Positions 52,703 through 61,494 of a stretch of 64,000 nt of DNA are shown here, piece by piece (within the stretch, counting starts at the first letter, position 1; every line of letters begins with the position of its first letter). The position numbers were made by a program, and so were the translations under genes. The stretch lies in NCBI GenBank assembly GCA_000403255.2, contig KE159582.1:174724-238723 (forward strand), in the 5' to 3' direction. The DNA is from Lachnospiraceae bacterium 3-1 (GTDB lineage Bacteria > Bacillota > Clostridia > Lachnospirales > Lachnospiraceae). Under the pieces are notes generated by a model, which saw nothing but the letters and a program-made list of their open reading frames with translations, was not told the DNA's origin and did no database searches.

Positions 52703-53980
52703 ATGTCAGAATCATTAAAAATAGAAGAAATAATAGAACAAGTGGTATTGGTAGGCGTCAGTCAACAAGAAAATGATGATGATGAGGATTCCCTCACAGA
52801 ATTGGCGGAGCTGGCGGAAACGGCAGGAGCACAGGTGGTGGGTATGACCATCCAAAATAGGGAATCGGTTCATCCAGGCACCTATGTGGGAAAAGGGAAA
52901 TTGCAGGAGCTTAGACAGATGGTTTTGGAATTGGAAGCTACAGGTATTATTTGTGACGATGAATTATCCCCGGCTCAGCTTAGGAATATGGAAGAGATAT
53001 TGGAATGTAAGGTTATGGACCGGACATTGGTGATTTTGGATATTTTTGCATCCAGGGCCTCCACCAGTGAGGGAAAGATACAGGTGGAGCTTGCACAGTT
53101 AAAATACAGGATGAGCCGCTTGATTGGGTTAGGAATTTCTATGTCCAGGCTTGGCGGTGGGATTGGAACAAGGGGACCCGGAGAGAAGAAATTGGAAATG
53201 GATCGAAGACTGATTAAAAGCAGGATTGCCCAGTTAAACAGAGAGTTGTCTCAGGTGCAAATGCACAGGGAAGTAAACAGAGGGCAGCGGGAGCGCAGTC
53301 AGGTGAAAGTAGCTGCAATTGTCGGCTATACCAATGCAGGAAAATCTACACTGTTGAATCGGCTGACTCATGCTTCTGTGTTGGAGGAGGACAAACTTTT
53401 TGCCACCTTGGACCCTACCACCAGAAACCTTAAGCTGGGCAGCGGGCAGGAAATTTTGCTTACAGATACGGTTGGATTTATTCGAAAACTGCCTCATCAT
53501 TTGATTGAAGCTTTTCGCAGCACCTTAGAGGAGGCAAAATATGCAGATATTATTATCCATGTGGTAGATTCATCCAACCCTCAACGGGAAAAACAGATGC
53601 ATATTGTGTACGAAACATTGCAAAATCTAGGCGTCTCGGGAAAGAAAATGATTACGTTATTTAATAAACAGGATCAGGTGGAAGAAGATGCAGTGGGAAA
53701 GGATGCAAAGGCGGATAAGACATTGAAAATTTCTGCAAAAACCGGGGAAGGGCTGGAACAGCTTTTGGAAGTGTTAGAAGAAATTTTACGGGAAGATAAG
53801 CAGTTTTTGGAAGGGATTTTTCCCTATGACAAAGGCGGACAACTTACGGTGATTCGTAAATACGGCGAACTGCTGGAAGAGGAGTATCGGGAAAATGGAA
53901 TTTATGTGAAAGCATTTGTCCCAGTAGAATTATATAAAAATCTGGAAGTAAATTTAGAAAAGGTTCCGAAAAGAGAGTAA
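52703..53980 (+). CDS. hflX: HflX ribosome-associated GTPase
   Basis: The 425-residue protein has an N-terminal HflX domain (GTYVGKGKLQELR, LTELAELAETAGAQVVGM) with the glycine-rich LGGGIGTRGPGEKKLEMDRR. A GTPase domain follows with P-loop GYTNAGKST, DTVGF and NKQD. HflX splits stalled ribosomes under heat or antibiotic stress. AGGAGG with ATG 52703 is the right start; an upstream ATG has no ribosome site. A minus-strand gene starts divergently 153 bp upstream. Confidence 0.95.
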   Translation: MSESLKIEEIIEQVVLVGVSQQENDDDEDSLTELAELAETAGAQVVGMTIQNRESVHPGTYVGKGKLQELRQMVLELEATGIICDDELSPAQLRNMEEILECKVMDRTLVILDIFASRASTSEGKIQVELAQLKYRMSRLIGLGISMSRLGGGIGTRGPGEKKLEMDRRLIKSRIAQLNRELSQVQMHREVNRGQRERSQVKVAAIVGYTNAGKSTLLNRLTHASVLEEDKLFATLDPTTRNLKLGSGQEILLTDTVGFIRKLPHHLIEAFRSTLEEAKYADIIIHVVDSSNPQREKQMHIVYETLQNLGVSGKKMITLFNKQDQVEEDAVGKDAKADKTLKISAKTGEGLEQLLEVLEEILREDKQFLEGIFPYDKGGQLTVIRKYGELLEEEYRENGIYVKAFVPVELYKNLEVNLEKVPKRE

Positions 53981-54014
53981 AATGTGACTTCAAAGAGAAA
54001 GAATTGAGAAAATT

Positions 54015-54761
54015 ATGATAAAAATCATCATCTCTCCTGCAAAGAAAATGAAACAGGATACAGACACGTTTGCTTGTCATGGACTGCCTGTTTTTTTGCA
54101 GGAGGCAGAAGAATTGAAAGAATATATGAGAAGCCTGTCTTACCAAGAAGCAAAAAATATCTGGAGATGCAATGATAAAATTGCCGATTTGAATTATAAA
54201 AGATTTGCACAGATGGATTTACAAAGAAATTTGACGCCCGCGCTTTTGGCTTATGAAGGCATACAATACCAATATATGGCTCCAGCAGTATTTGAAGATC
54301 AGTCCTTTCAATATGTTAAGGAGCATCTTTGTATCTTATCTGGATTCTACGGGATGCTGGGGCCCTTTGATGGGGTTGTGCCATATCGTTTGGAAATGCA
54401 GGCGAAGATTCATTTGGGAGCTCATAAAAATCTTTATGATTATTGGGGAGATAAAATTTCCAGGGAAGTATGTAAAAAAGCAGACATCATTTTAAATCTT
54501 GCTTCCAAGGAGTACAGTAAATGCATTTCCAGCTATTTGCCCCCAGGGAAACAGTTTTTGACCTGTCGTTTTGGGGAATTCAAAGAAGGAAAGGTTGTGG
54601 AAACGGGAACGAAGGTGAAAATGGCACGAGGGGAGATGGTGCGTTTTCTGGCGCAGAATGAGATTGAAGATGTCCATGGAATCAAAAATTTTCATGGATT
54701 GGGGTATCAATATGAAGAAGGGCTTTCTGATAAAAATACATATGTATTCTTAAAGGGATAA
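54015..54761 (+). CDS. yaaA: YaaA-family peroxide stress protein
   Basis: This 248-residue member of the DUF328/YaaA family begins IKIIISPAKKMKQDTD and carries LSGFYGMLGPFDGVVPYRLE and LIDCRFGEF-like LTCRFGEFKEGK near the end. YaaA binds DNA and protects against iron-driven oxidative damage by lowering free iron; the exact chemistry is unsettled. The ATG sits 34 nt after hflX, so it is probably in the same transcript. A hairpin at 54842 separates it from the convergent fabH. Confidence 0.9.
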   Translation: MIKIIISPAKKMKQDTDTFACHGLPVFLQEAEELKEYMRSLSYQEAKNIWRCNDKIADLNYKRFAQMDLQRNLTPALLAYEGIQYQYMAPAVFEDQSFQYVKEHLCILSGFYGMLGPFDGVVPYRLEMQAKIHLGAHKNLYDYWGDKISREVCKKADIILNLASKEYSKCISSYLPPGKQFLTCRFGEFKEGKVVETGTKVKMARGEMVRFLAQNEIEDVHGIKNFHGLGYQYEEGLSDKNTYVFLKG

Positions 54762-54841
54762 AAGGAATTCTTGCTATAAAAAGGGGAGGCGTCGTTCCGT
54801 GGTGTTGGTGAGGCTTGGCGCTGCCGCATTAAAAAATTTTG

Positions 54842-54887
54842 CACCAGATATAGAATATTAAATAGCCAAGTATATCTATATCTGGTG
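54842..54887. terminator. Bidirectional terminator between yaaA and fabH
   Basis: CACCAGATATAG (54842-54853) and CTATATCTGGTG (54876-54887) form a perfect 12-bp stem between converging genes. Confidence 0.7.
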
Positions 54888-54915
54888 TCTATGTCTTTTC
54901 ATGCGACAGTCCCCA

Positions 54916-55884
54916 TTACCATTGCAAAAGGGCAGCTCCCCAGGTAAGCCCTGCACCAAAACCAGATAACACAATCAGGTCACCTTCGGAAAGTTTTCCT
55001 TCTTTGTGAATTTCATCCAAAAGGATGGGAATGCTTGCAGCGGAGGTATTTCCGCAATGATCCACATTGGAGGGAAATTTTTCTATCGGAAGTTTTAATT
55101 TTCGGGCGATGGAGGCAATAATGCGGTAATTAGCCTGATGGAGCAGATAGTAGGTTACATGGGAGGCATCTTCCCCTGCCTGTTCCAAAAGGGACTGAAT
55201 GCATTCTGGCACTTTTTTTACGGCAAATTTGAATACTTCCTGTCCGTTCATGTACAAATAGTCTGGATTTGCATCAGTAGAAACAAATGGATTGTTGTTG
55301 GTGCGGTTTTTGCATGTAAGGATATCCCCGCCAGTACCATCAGAGCCTTGAAGAGAAGCAATCATTCCTCCTTCAGAGGCTTTGGCAACAACAGCGCCAG
55401 CGCCATCCCCGAAAAGAACGCAGGTAGAACGGTCTGACCAATCAATGATTTTGGAGAGAGTTTCTACACCAATAATCAAGGCAGTTTGATAAATACCTGC
55501 TTGGAAATAAGCGTCTACTGTATTCAAGGCGAATAAAAAACCAGAACAGGCTGCATTGATGTCAAAGGAGACAGCACGGTGGGCCCCCAGTTCTTTTTGA
55601 ACCATGCAGGCGGCGCTTGGAGTAATATAATCAGAAGAAACGGTTGCCACAAGAATCAAGTCAATCTGTTCTGGCAAAAGGCCGGAATCTGTTAATGCAG
55701 CTTTGGCAGCGTTTACAGCCAGTGATAAAGTAGTTTCCTGCTGGGAGGATACCAGATGACGCTCACGAATGCCAGTCCGACTTTGAATCCACTGGTCATT
55801 GGTATCCATAATCGTAGAAAGATAGTCATTTGTTACAGATCTATCCGGAAGGCAGCTTCCGGTTCCAATAATTTTTGCTCTCAT
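54916..55884 (-). CDS. fabH: Beta-ketoacyl-ACP synthase III
   Basis: The 322-residue condensing enzyme starts fatty acid synthesis by joining acetyl-CoA (or branched acyl-CoA) to malonyl-ACP. Active-site Cys lies in SFDINAACSGFLFAL, His in YYLLHQANYRIIASI and Asn in DHCGNTSAASIPILL. The length is the family norm. It is alone, away from the rest of a fab cluster. Its promoter (TTGACA 55956-55961, TATAGT 55933-55938, minus strand) is followed by a FabT-like palindrome. The start codon is fixed by the conserved MRAKIIGTG. Confidence 0.96.
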   Translation of the reverse strand: MRAKIIGTGSCLPDRSVTNDYLSTIMDTNDQWIQSRTGIRERHLVSSQQETTLSLAVNAAKAALTDSGLLPEQIDLILVATVSSDYITPSAACMVQKELGAHRAVSFDINAACSGFLFALNTVDAYFQAGIYQTALIIGVETLSKIIDWSDRSTCVLFGDGAGAVVAKASEGGMIASLQGSDGTGGDILTCKNRTNNNPFVSTDANPDYLYMNGQEVFKFAVKKVPECIQSLLEQAGEDASHVTYYLLHQANYRIIASIARKLKLPIEKFPSNVDHCGNTSAASIPILLDEIHKEGKLSEGDLIVLSGFGAGLTWGAALLQW

Positions 55885-55906
55885 AAATCATCCCTGCCTT
55901 AATAGT

Positions 55907-55919
55907 TTGATAATCAAAA
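55907..55919 (-). promoter_or_regulatory. FabT-like box in the fabH leader
   Basis: TTTGAT-T-ATCAAA is a 13-bp palindrome of the type bound by the MarR-family repressor FabT in streptococcal fatty acid genes. It lies about 15 bp downstream of the -10 (55933-55938, minus strand) and so would block transcription. Confidence 0.65.
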
Positions 55920-56039
55920 TAAATATATTTTTACTATACCTTCAGACGAAGGATTTGTCAATGGAAACTTTTCTTTCCTAACGCATATGATAAAGCAAAA
56001 TACCTGTTTGTGCCAAAAAGGACACAGGAAGGAGAAGCC

Positions 56040-56798
56040 ATGGCAGTTACAATTATATTGGACGCAGGGCACGGCGGTTATGACAATGGGGCTTCCTATA
56101 ATGGGAGGAAAGAAAAGGATGATACGCTTAAGGTAACCCTTGCAGTAGGAAAGAAGCTGGAGGATGCCGGATACAACGTGCTCTATACAAGAACTACAGA
56201 TCGTTATGATTCGCCTTTTGAAAAAGCGCAGATTGCAAACCGTTCAGGGGCCGACTATTTTATTTCTTTTCACCGGAATTCTGGAATAAATCCCAATACC
56301 TACAGTGGAACCCAGGCATTGGTATATGAAGCAAATACAGAGGCGGAAAGGCTTGGGGAAGCCATCAATCAGGAGCTGGTGGATTTTGGTTTTCAGGATC
56401 TTGGGGTGGTGGAACGTCCAGGGCTTGTCGTCTTAAGACGAACCCAGATGCCAGCAGTATTGATGGAGCTTGGTTTTATCAATAACGAAGCAGATAATCA
56501 ATTGTTTGACCAGCAGTTTGATCAAATGGTAGATGCTATTGTGACAGGAGTAGAGAAAGCCCTGCCACTAAAAACTCCTGAGAAAAAGTATGGGGTACAG
56601 GTGGGATTGTACCGTTATGAATCGAATGCACAGTATATGCAGGAGCAATTGGAGGAACAGGGATATTTTGCATCCATACGCTGGGAAGACCCTTACTATG
56701 CAGTGATTGTGGGACGGGAGGACAGCTTGGAGGATGCGATGGAGCTTCAGACCCAGCTTCGCCAGGGGGGATATGATACCCTTGTAGTAACCCTGTGA
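56040..56798 (+). CDS. N-acetylmuramoyl-L-alanine amidase with SPOR domain
   Basis: The 252-residue protein has an Amidase_3 zinc domain (TIILDAGHGGYDNGASYNGR, YFISFHRNSG, VLMELGFINNEADN) with the two metal His and catalytic Glu. A C-terminal SPOR/cell-wall-binding domain follows (YGVQVGLYRYESNAQYMQEQ). No signal peptide is evident, so it may act after mother-cell lysis during sporulation, like CwlC. AAGGAG precedes ATG 56040; an upstream frame start at 56010 lacks one. Confidence 0.9.
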   Translation: MAVTIILDAGHGGYDNGASYNGRKEKDDTLKVTLAVGKKLEDAGYNVLYTRTTDRYDSPFEKAQIANRSGADYFISFHRNSGINPNTYSGTQALVYEANTEAERLGEAINQELVDFGFQDLGVVERPGLVVLRRTQMPAVLMELGFINNEADNQLFDQQFDQMVDAIVTGVEKALPLKTPEKKYGVQVGLYRYESNAQYMQEQLEEQGYFASIRWEDPYYAVIVGREDSLEDAMELQTQLRQGGYDTLVVTL

Positions 56799-56856
56799 AA
56801 AAGAGAAAGTGAATGATAGAAAAGTCTTAAATTTTTATAAAAAGAGTAAAAAGTAT

Positions 56857-56885
56857 TTACAATTTAGGGAGATTTTTGTATGATG
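56857..56885 (+). promoter_or_regulatory. Promoter upstream of the MinD-like gene
   Basis: TTTACA (56857-56862), 17 bp and TATGAT (56880-56885) form a reasonable sigma-A promoter, leaving a leader of about 145 nt in which I see nothing else. Confidence 0.5.
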
Positions 56886-57035
56886 AAAGCATCTTTTGTT
56901 CAATGTACAATAATCTTTGTACGAAATTTCCAGATTTACAATAATTATGGTTTGTTTTAGTATCTTACATCGAAATGTCTTGCGATGATTATTTTCCTTC
57001 TTTAAGATTGCAAAAAAATACAAGGAGAAGTATTG

Positions 57036-57890
57036 ATGAAAATAGCATTTTGGAGTGGAGAAAAACAGGTGGATACTGCTTTCCATATGTCGTTGGTTGC
57101 CTGTGCTTCTGTAAGCATAAGTTCATTGTCTATAGCAGTGGCTTCAGGGGGTTACAACGGGAAAGAATTGGAAAAAAGCTTTTCTGGAAAAAGAAAGGAT
57201 TCTGTACTAAAACAGCCAGTTGACCGGGAATATGAAAATACAGGGCAAGCGATTTTAGCGGCGGAGCAACAGGAATATTTTCTTGCTGCTGGATTGGATT
57301 GTTTATTGGGGAAACAGAAAGAGGAATTGACAAAACAGGTAGTCAGAGCAAATATGCAGCAGATTATTAAGGAAAGGATGTATTATCTGCCTACCAGCAG
57401 GAAAAGGGAACAAGAGTGGTGGCAGGAGGATTCTTTTTTTGTAAGATTAAAGCAGGTAATGGATGCAGTGGAAGGCTGTTTTGATGTGATATTTATTGAC
57501 TGTGGAAACCGGAAGGATGATTTTACCCAGAGTGTGCTGCAAGAAGCGGACGTCTGTGTTTTGAATATGAATCAGGAGTCAGAACTGATTGGAGATTATT
57601 ATCGGAATCCCCCTGGATTTTCCAGAAAGGTGTTTTTCCTGGTGGGAAATTATTTCGAGGATGGCTTATATACAAGAAAAAATCTGGAACGGCTTTACCG
57701 GGTGGGTGAAAATATGCTTGGGGCGATTCCTTATAATTTACAGATGAAGGAAGCGGCAAGAACCGGAAGGACAGAAGCAGAGGTAAAAAAGCATATGACA
57801 GAGCATGGAGGAGGGAGAAATTTCGAATTTGCCCAGGAACTGATAAGAACCACAAAACTGATCTTACGGATGGCTGGGATAGAGGTTTAG
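57036..57890 (+). CDS. MinD/ParA-like protein lacking a P-loop
   Basis: The 284-residue protein begins MKIAFWSGEKQVDTAFHMSL where MinD/TadZ-type ATPases have KGGVGKT, so the nucleotide loop has been lost. Later segments FDVIFIDCGNRKDDF and VCVLNMNQESELIGDYY still follow the MinD pattern (Walker B-like DCG). It may be a receptor-like, non-catalytic partner in a localisation or pilus system, but no such genes are near. AAGGAG precedes ATG 57036. I recognise the fold, not the function. Confidence 0.6.
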   Translation: MKIAFWSGEKQVDTAFHMSLVACASVSISSLSIAVASGGYNGKELEKSFSGKRKDSVLKQPVDREYENTGQAILAAEQQEYFLAAGLDCLLGKQKEELTKQVVRANMQQIIKERMYYLPTSRKREQEWWQEDSFFVRLKQVMDAVEGCFDVIFIDCGNRKDDFTQSVLQEADVCVLNMNQESELIGDYYRNPPGFSRKVFFLVGNYFEDGLYTRKNLERLYRVGENMLGAIPYNLQMKEAARTGRTEAEVKKHMTEHGGGRNFEFAQELIRTTKLILRMAGIEV

Positions 57891-57969
57891 TAAGGAGAAG
57901 TCTTTCCATGGAATTCTTGGATACCATGTGATATGTGCAGGCATCAGAGATTTTAAAAAGGGAGCCATT

Positions 57970-58130
57970 TATTACTCCGGCGGTTAAATATCGACGTTTT
58001 TACTTGCTTAAATTTCTATCTGCAGCGTTGTCATCAATCGTTGTAGTACTCGCTACAACTCATTCTTCCGCCTTGCAGATGAAAATTTATTCTGCGTAAA
58101 ATTCGTCGACATTTAACCGCCGGAGTAATA
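57970..58130. repeat. 161-bp palindromic intergenic element (MITE-like)
   Basis: The element has arms TATTACTCCGGCGGTTAAAT at 57970-57989 and its complement at the right end. Imperfect pairing continues through TCGACG and ATCTGCA segments to a centre GTTGTAG-TACTCG-CTACAAC (58040-58059). No ORF is inside. It would fold as one long stem in RNA and lies between two convergent genes. Confidence 0.8.
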
Positions 58131-58131
58131 G

Positions 58132-58171
58132 AATCTGGAGAGGATAGGCTTTTTCAAGCCTTCTCCAGATT
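58132..58171. terminator. Terminator between the MinD-like gene and cyclophilin gene
   Basis: AATCTGGAGA (58132-58141) and TCTCCAGATT (58162-58171) enclose AGGCTT/AAGCCT, a compact hairpin for the convergent pair. Confidence 0.75.
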
Positions 58172-58198
58172 TTAGAATATGATGATTGAAACAAAGCT

Positions 58199-58720
58199 TT
58201 AGCATTTCTCAGGTTCTGGGTATTCTACCCCAAAGCAGTCAACGGTAACGGTTTTCATTACTTGGTTTTCCATGGGTCTGTCAGAATAGTCGGTAGCTGT
58301 CTCAGCAATACGATTTACTGCTTCCATACCTTCGGTTACTTTTCCGAAGGCTGCATAGGCGCCGTCTAAGTGGGGAGAGTCCTGGTGCATAATGAAGAAC
58401 TGAGAGCCTGCGGAATCAGGAGCCATTGTTCTTGCCATAGAAAGAACGCCTGCACTGTGCTTTAAATCATTCGAAAAACCATTCTGGGAAAATTCACCTG
58501 GGATGCTGTAGCCAGGGCCGCCAGTTCCGGTTCCCTCTGGACATCCGCCCTGAATCATAAATCCCCGGATAACTCGGTGAAAGCAAAGGCCGTTATAGTA
58601 TCCTTTCTGGATCAGGCTGATAAAGTTATTTACTGTGTTAGGGGCAATTTCAGGATAAAGCTCTGCTGTTATCCTGTCACCATTTTCCATTTCAAAAGTT
58701 ACGATTGGGTTTTGAGCCAT
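58199..58720 (-). CDS. Peptidyl-prolyl cis-trans isomerase (cyclophilin)
   Basis: The 173-residue single-domain cyclophilin has IQKGYYNGLCFHRVIRGFMI, QGGCPEGTGTGGPGY and SQFFIMHQDSPHLDGAYAAF, the core active-site strip (Arg, Phe, Gln). It catalyses proline isomerisation during folding. No signal peptide, so cytoplasmic. AAGAGGT precedes the ATG at 58720. Monocistronic. Confidence 0.95.
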   Translation of the reverse strand: MAQNPIVTFEMENGDRITAELYPEIAPNTVNNFISLIQKGYYNGLCFHRVIRGFMIQGGCPEGTGTGGPGYSIPGEFSQNGFSNDLKHSAGVLSMARTMAPDSAGSQFFIMHQDSPHLDGAYAAFGKVTEGMEAVNRIAETATDYSDRPMENQVMKTVTVDCFGVEYPEPEKC

Positions 58721-58946
58721 AATATTTACCTCTTTTCGAAATATAATTGTTCAGGCATTACTTCGGTACGTAGTTATTTTGTACCATCGCGCCTACCTGC
58801 ATTATTATATCCTGGTTTGCTGATTTCGTAAAGAGTAAATCCTGTCGACAGGAAGTGCGAATATTTTCAGAAACCCAATGGTATTCTTTTAGAAAAATTT
58901 ATACTTCATCGATGTGCCATCGATATACGAAAGGGGACTAATACTC

Positions 58947-59573
58947 ATGGCAGATAAAATATTTGAAAACAATCAGGTTACAATTACTGGTGAAATCGTT
59001 TCGGATTTCCAGTATAGTCACGAGGTGTTTGGGGAAGGATTTTATATGGTAGAAGTGTCTGTAAACCGATTGAGCAATTTTGCAGACATTATTCCTATGA
59101 TGATTTCTGAACGACTGATTGATACACAGTGCAGCTATATTGGACAATATATTCGGGTGGATGGACAGTTTCGCTCTTATAACAGACATGAAGAAAAACG
59201 CAACCGCTTAGTGCTGTCTGTATTTGTAAGAGAGTTGGAATTTGTAGATGAGATTCCAGAAGGGGAGAAAAGCAATCAGATATTTCTGGATGGATATATT
59301 TGCAAGGAGCCTATTTACCGGAAAACGCCACTGGGAAGAGAAATTGCAGATTTGTTAATCGCAGTGAACCGCTCTTATGGAAAATCAGATTATATTCCGT
59401 GTATTTGCTGGGGAAGAAATGCAAGATATGCTTCTGGTTTTGAGGTTGGAGGACATGTGCAGGTATATGGGAGAATCCAGAGTAGGGAATATGTGAAAAA
59501 GCTTTCCGAAACAGAAGTGGAACACAGAGTTGCCTATGAGGTTTCTGTAAGTAAGATAGAATATTTAGAATAA
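58947..59573 (+). CDS. Tandem OB-fold SSB-like protein
   Basis: The 208-residue protein has two OB-fold halves. The first (NQVTITGEIVSDFQYSHEVF, IGQYIRVDGQFRSYNRHE) and second (NQIFLDGYICKEPIYRKTPL, IPCICWGRNARYASGFEVGG, HVQVYGRIQSREY) both follow the SSB pattern, so it is a single-strand DNA binding protein duplicated within one chain. The acidic C-terminal tail of classical SSB is absent. ATG 58947 has AAAGGGGA upstream. Its leader holds CCTGTCGACAGG, a 12-bp palindrome at 58841-58852. Role relative to the main SSB unknown. Confidence 0.8.
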   Translation: MADKIFENNQVTITGEIVSDFQYSHEVFGEGFYMVEVSVNRLSNFADIIPMMISERLIDTQCSYIGQYIRVDGQFRSYNRHEEKRNRLVLSVFVRELEFVDEIPEGEKSNQIFLDGYICKEPIYRKTPLGREIADLLIAVNRSYGKSDYIPCICWGRNARYASGFEVGGHVQVYGRIQSREYVKKLSETEVEHRVAYEVSVSKIEYLE

Positions 59574-59721
59574 AGAGATTATAATAAAATTTTAAATAAA
59601 AAGAAAGAATACATAGTGCAAAAAGAATTATTTGCAAACAACAATTTGACAAAAATTTGCATTTTCCGAGAGTTTGTGATATTTTAAAAAAAGGTTTTAG
59701 GTTGAAAGAAAGGAAAATGGC

Positions 59722-60204
59722 ATGTGTAAAGAAAAGATTACTGTTTATTGTGGAGAAGGAAAAGGCAAGACTGCGGCAGCCCTTGGATATGCAATGCAGT
59801 TTGCAGCTCAGGGGAACAGTGCGATTATCATTCAATTTTTAAAAGGAAAAAAGGAAGAAGAGCTGGAACTTTTGCATAGGCTGGAGCCAGAGATAAAGTT
59901 CTTTAGTTTTGCAAGGTTTGAGAAGGATTTTACGGAGCTTTCAAAAGAAGAACAAGAAGAGGAAAGCATGAATATCCGCAATGGATTTAATTTTGCGAAA
60001 AAGGTTCTGGTGACTGGAGAGTGTAACCTTCTGATTTTGGACAGTTTTTTGGAACTCTTGGATAATAAAATGGTTTCTGAGGAAGATTTGGAGATACTAA
60101 TGAATGCAAGGTCAGAGGATACAGAACTTATGCTTACTGGAAAACATGTGAATCAGGTGTTGCAAAAATATATTGGAAAAATTTATGAAATACATGCAGA
60201 ATAG
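59722..60204 (+). CDS. Cob(I)alamin adenosyltransferase (BtuR/CobA type)
   Basis: This 160-residue P-loop protein has CGEGKGKTAAALGYAMQFAA (GEGKGKTAA at 11-19) and later LLILDSFLELLDNKMV, which match the CobA/BtuR family that adenosylates cob(I)alamin, releasing triphosphate. It is a little shorter than E. coli BtuR (196) and the C-terminal substrate loop is truncated, so activity is likely but not certain. AAGAAAGGA precedes the ATG. It stands alone between unrelated genes. Confidence 0.82.
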   Translation: MCKEKITVYCGEGKGKTAAALGYAMQFAAQGNSAIIIQFLKGKKEEELELLHRLEPEIKFFSFARFEKDFTELSKEEQEEESMNIRNGFNFAKKVLVTGECNLLILDSFLELLDNKMVSEEDLEILMNARSEDTELMLTGKHVNQVLQKYIGKIYEIHAE

Positions 60205-60216
60205 TGAATGTCACTG

Positions 60217-60245
60217 TTGACTTTGCAGATAGAAAATGCTATATT
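60217..60245 (+). promoter_or_regulatory. Promoter of the 61-aa ORF / dapA leader
   Basis: TTGACT (60217-60222), 17 bp and TATATT (60240-60245) form a strong sigma-A promoter. Confidence 0.75.
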
Positions 60246-60286
60246 AGCGTTAACAATAATATGAATGGATAGAGGTTGCGTGATTC

Positions 60287-60472
60287 ATGAGTAATTTATC
60301 GGATGTGGCAGGCACAGTGGAAGATAATGGAAAGGGAAGAACGCCGAAAGAATTCTTTTCCTGTAGAGAGATTCTTGGGCATATAATGAATAATTATATG
60401 ACTGTCATCTTAAGATGGATGGAGCGCTATCACAGATTTATCAGCAGAGAACATGGTTTTTGCAAATGTTAG
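60287..60472 (+). CDS. 61-aa ORF between promoter and terminator upstream of dapA
   Basis: It encodes MSNLSDVAGTVEDNGKGRTP and continues RWMERYHRFISREHGFCKC. It has a ribosome site (AGAGG) and its own promoter and terminator, so it is a plausible small protein. It shows no resemblance to a known family and no Lys-rich run that would make it a lysine attenuator peptide. Whether it is translated is unproven. Confidence 0.45.
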   Translation: MSNLSDVAGTVEDNGKGRTPKEFFSCREILGHIMNNYMTVILRWMERYHRFISREHGFCKC

Positions 60473-60479
60473 AATCTTT

Positions 60480-60505
60480 AAGCCGACTGTCCAGTCGGCT
60501 TTTTA
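60480..60505 (+). terminator. Hairpin before dapA
   Basis: AAGCCGACTG (60480-60489) and CAGTCGGCTT (60492-60501) with five T following form an efficient terminator 25 bp before the dapA start. It either ends the small-ORF transcript or attenuates dapA. Confidence 0.85.
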
Positions 60506-60526
60506 TCTTATCAAGGAGGAAGGTAT

Positions 60527-61423
60527 ATGGCAATTTTTAAAGGTGCAGGCGTTGCACTTGTTACACCAATGAAAGAAAATTTGGAAGTGAATTACGACAA
60601 GTTAGCAGAGCTTTTGGAAGATCAGATTAAGAATGGAACAGACAGCATCATTATTACAGGGACCACAGGCGAGGCGTCTACCCTGACGGTAGAGGAACAT
60701 TTGGAGGTGATCCGGGCCACCGTTTCCATTGTAAAGAATCGGATTCCAGTCATTGCAGGAACTGGCTCCAACTGTACCAAGACAGCAGTAGAGCTATCCT
60801 ATCAGGCGCAGCTTGCAGGTGCAGATGGGCTTTTAGTGGTAACTCCTTATTATAATAAGGCAACCCAGAAAGGGTTAATCGATCACTATATGCAAATAGC
60901 TAAGAAAGTAGATATTCCCATTATCATGTACAATATTCCAGGCAGAACAGGCTGTAAGATTGAAGCTCAGACAGCGGCGGCGTTGAATCGGGAAGTGGAG
61001 CATATTGTAGGAATGAAAGATGCAGTGGGGGATATTTCCTATACGTTGAAGCTGATGGAGCAGACACAGGGAGAGTTTGATGTATATTCCGGTGAGGATG
61101 GTCAGGTGATTCCACTTTTGGCTTGTGGTGGAATCGGGGTCATTTCCGTACTTTCCAATGTAGCTCCCAGATTTACCCATGATATGGTAATGAATTATCT
61201 TAATGGCAATCATCAAGAGGCTTTGCAGATGCAGCTAAAGGCCCTTCCGTTGGTAGATGCGCTGTTTTGTGAGGTGAATCCAATTCCAGTGAAAGCTGCA
61301 TTGAATCTGATGGGATGGAATGTCGGTTCCTTGCGCGCACCTTTGGGTGACATGGAGCCAGAGAATGTGAAAAAATTATCAAAGGCAATGGAGGAATTTG
61401 GCATTTCTCTCAAGCATGTTTGA
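60527..61423 (+). CDS. dapA: 4-hydroxy-tetrahydrodipicolinate synthase
   Basis: The 298-residue lyase joins pyruvate and aspartate semialdehyde, the first committed lysine/DAP step. SIIITGTTGEASTLT and VTPYYNKATQKGLIDHY carry substrate contacts, IIMYNIPGRTGCKI the Tyr, and EHIVGMKDAVGDIS the Schiff-base Lys. The length is normal. AAGGAGG precedes the ATG. dapB follows 71 bp later; the pair supplies meso-diaminopimelate for peptidoglycan and sporulation dipicolinate. Confidence 0.97.
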   Translation: MAIFKGAGVALVTPMKENLEVNYDKLAELLEDQIKNGTDSIIITGTTGEASTLTVEEHLEVIRATVSIVKNRIPVIAGTGSNCTKTAVELSYQAQLAGADGLLVVTPYYNKATQKGLIDHYMQIAKKVDIPIIMYNIPGRTGCKIEAQTAAALNREVEHIVGMKDAVGDISYTLKLMEQTQGEFDVYSGEDGQVIPLLACGGIGVISVLSNVAPRFTHDMVMNYLNGNHQEALQMQLKALPLVDALFCEVNPIPVKAALNLMGWNVGSLRAPLGDMEPENVKKLSKAMEEFGISLKHV

Positions 61424-61494
61424 AAATATTGCGAGCTGTCCGAATTTGGGGCAGCTCAATTGTATATTATGAGTTTACTTAGGAGGAAATGAAA

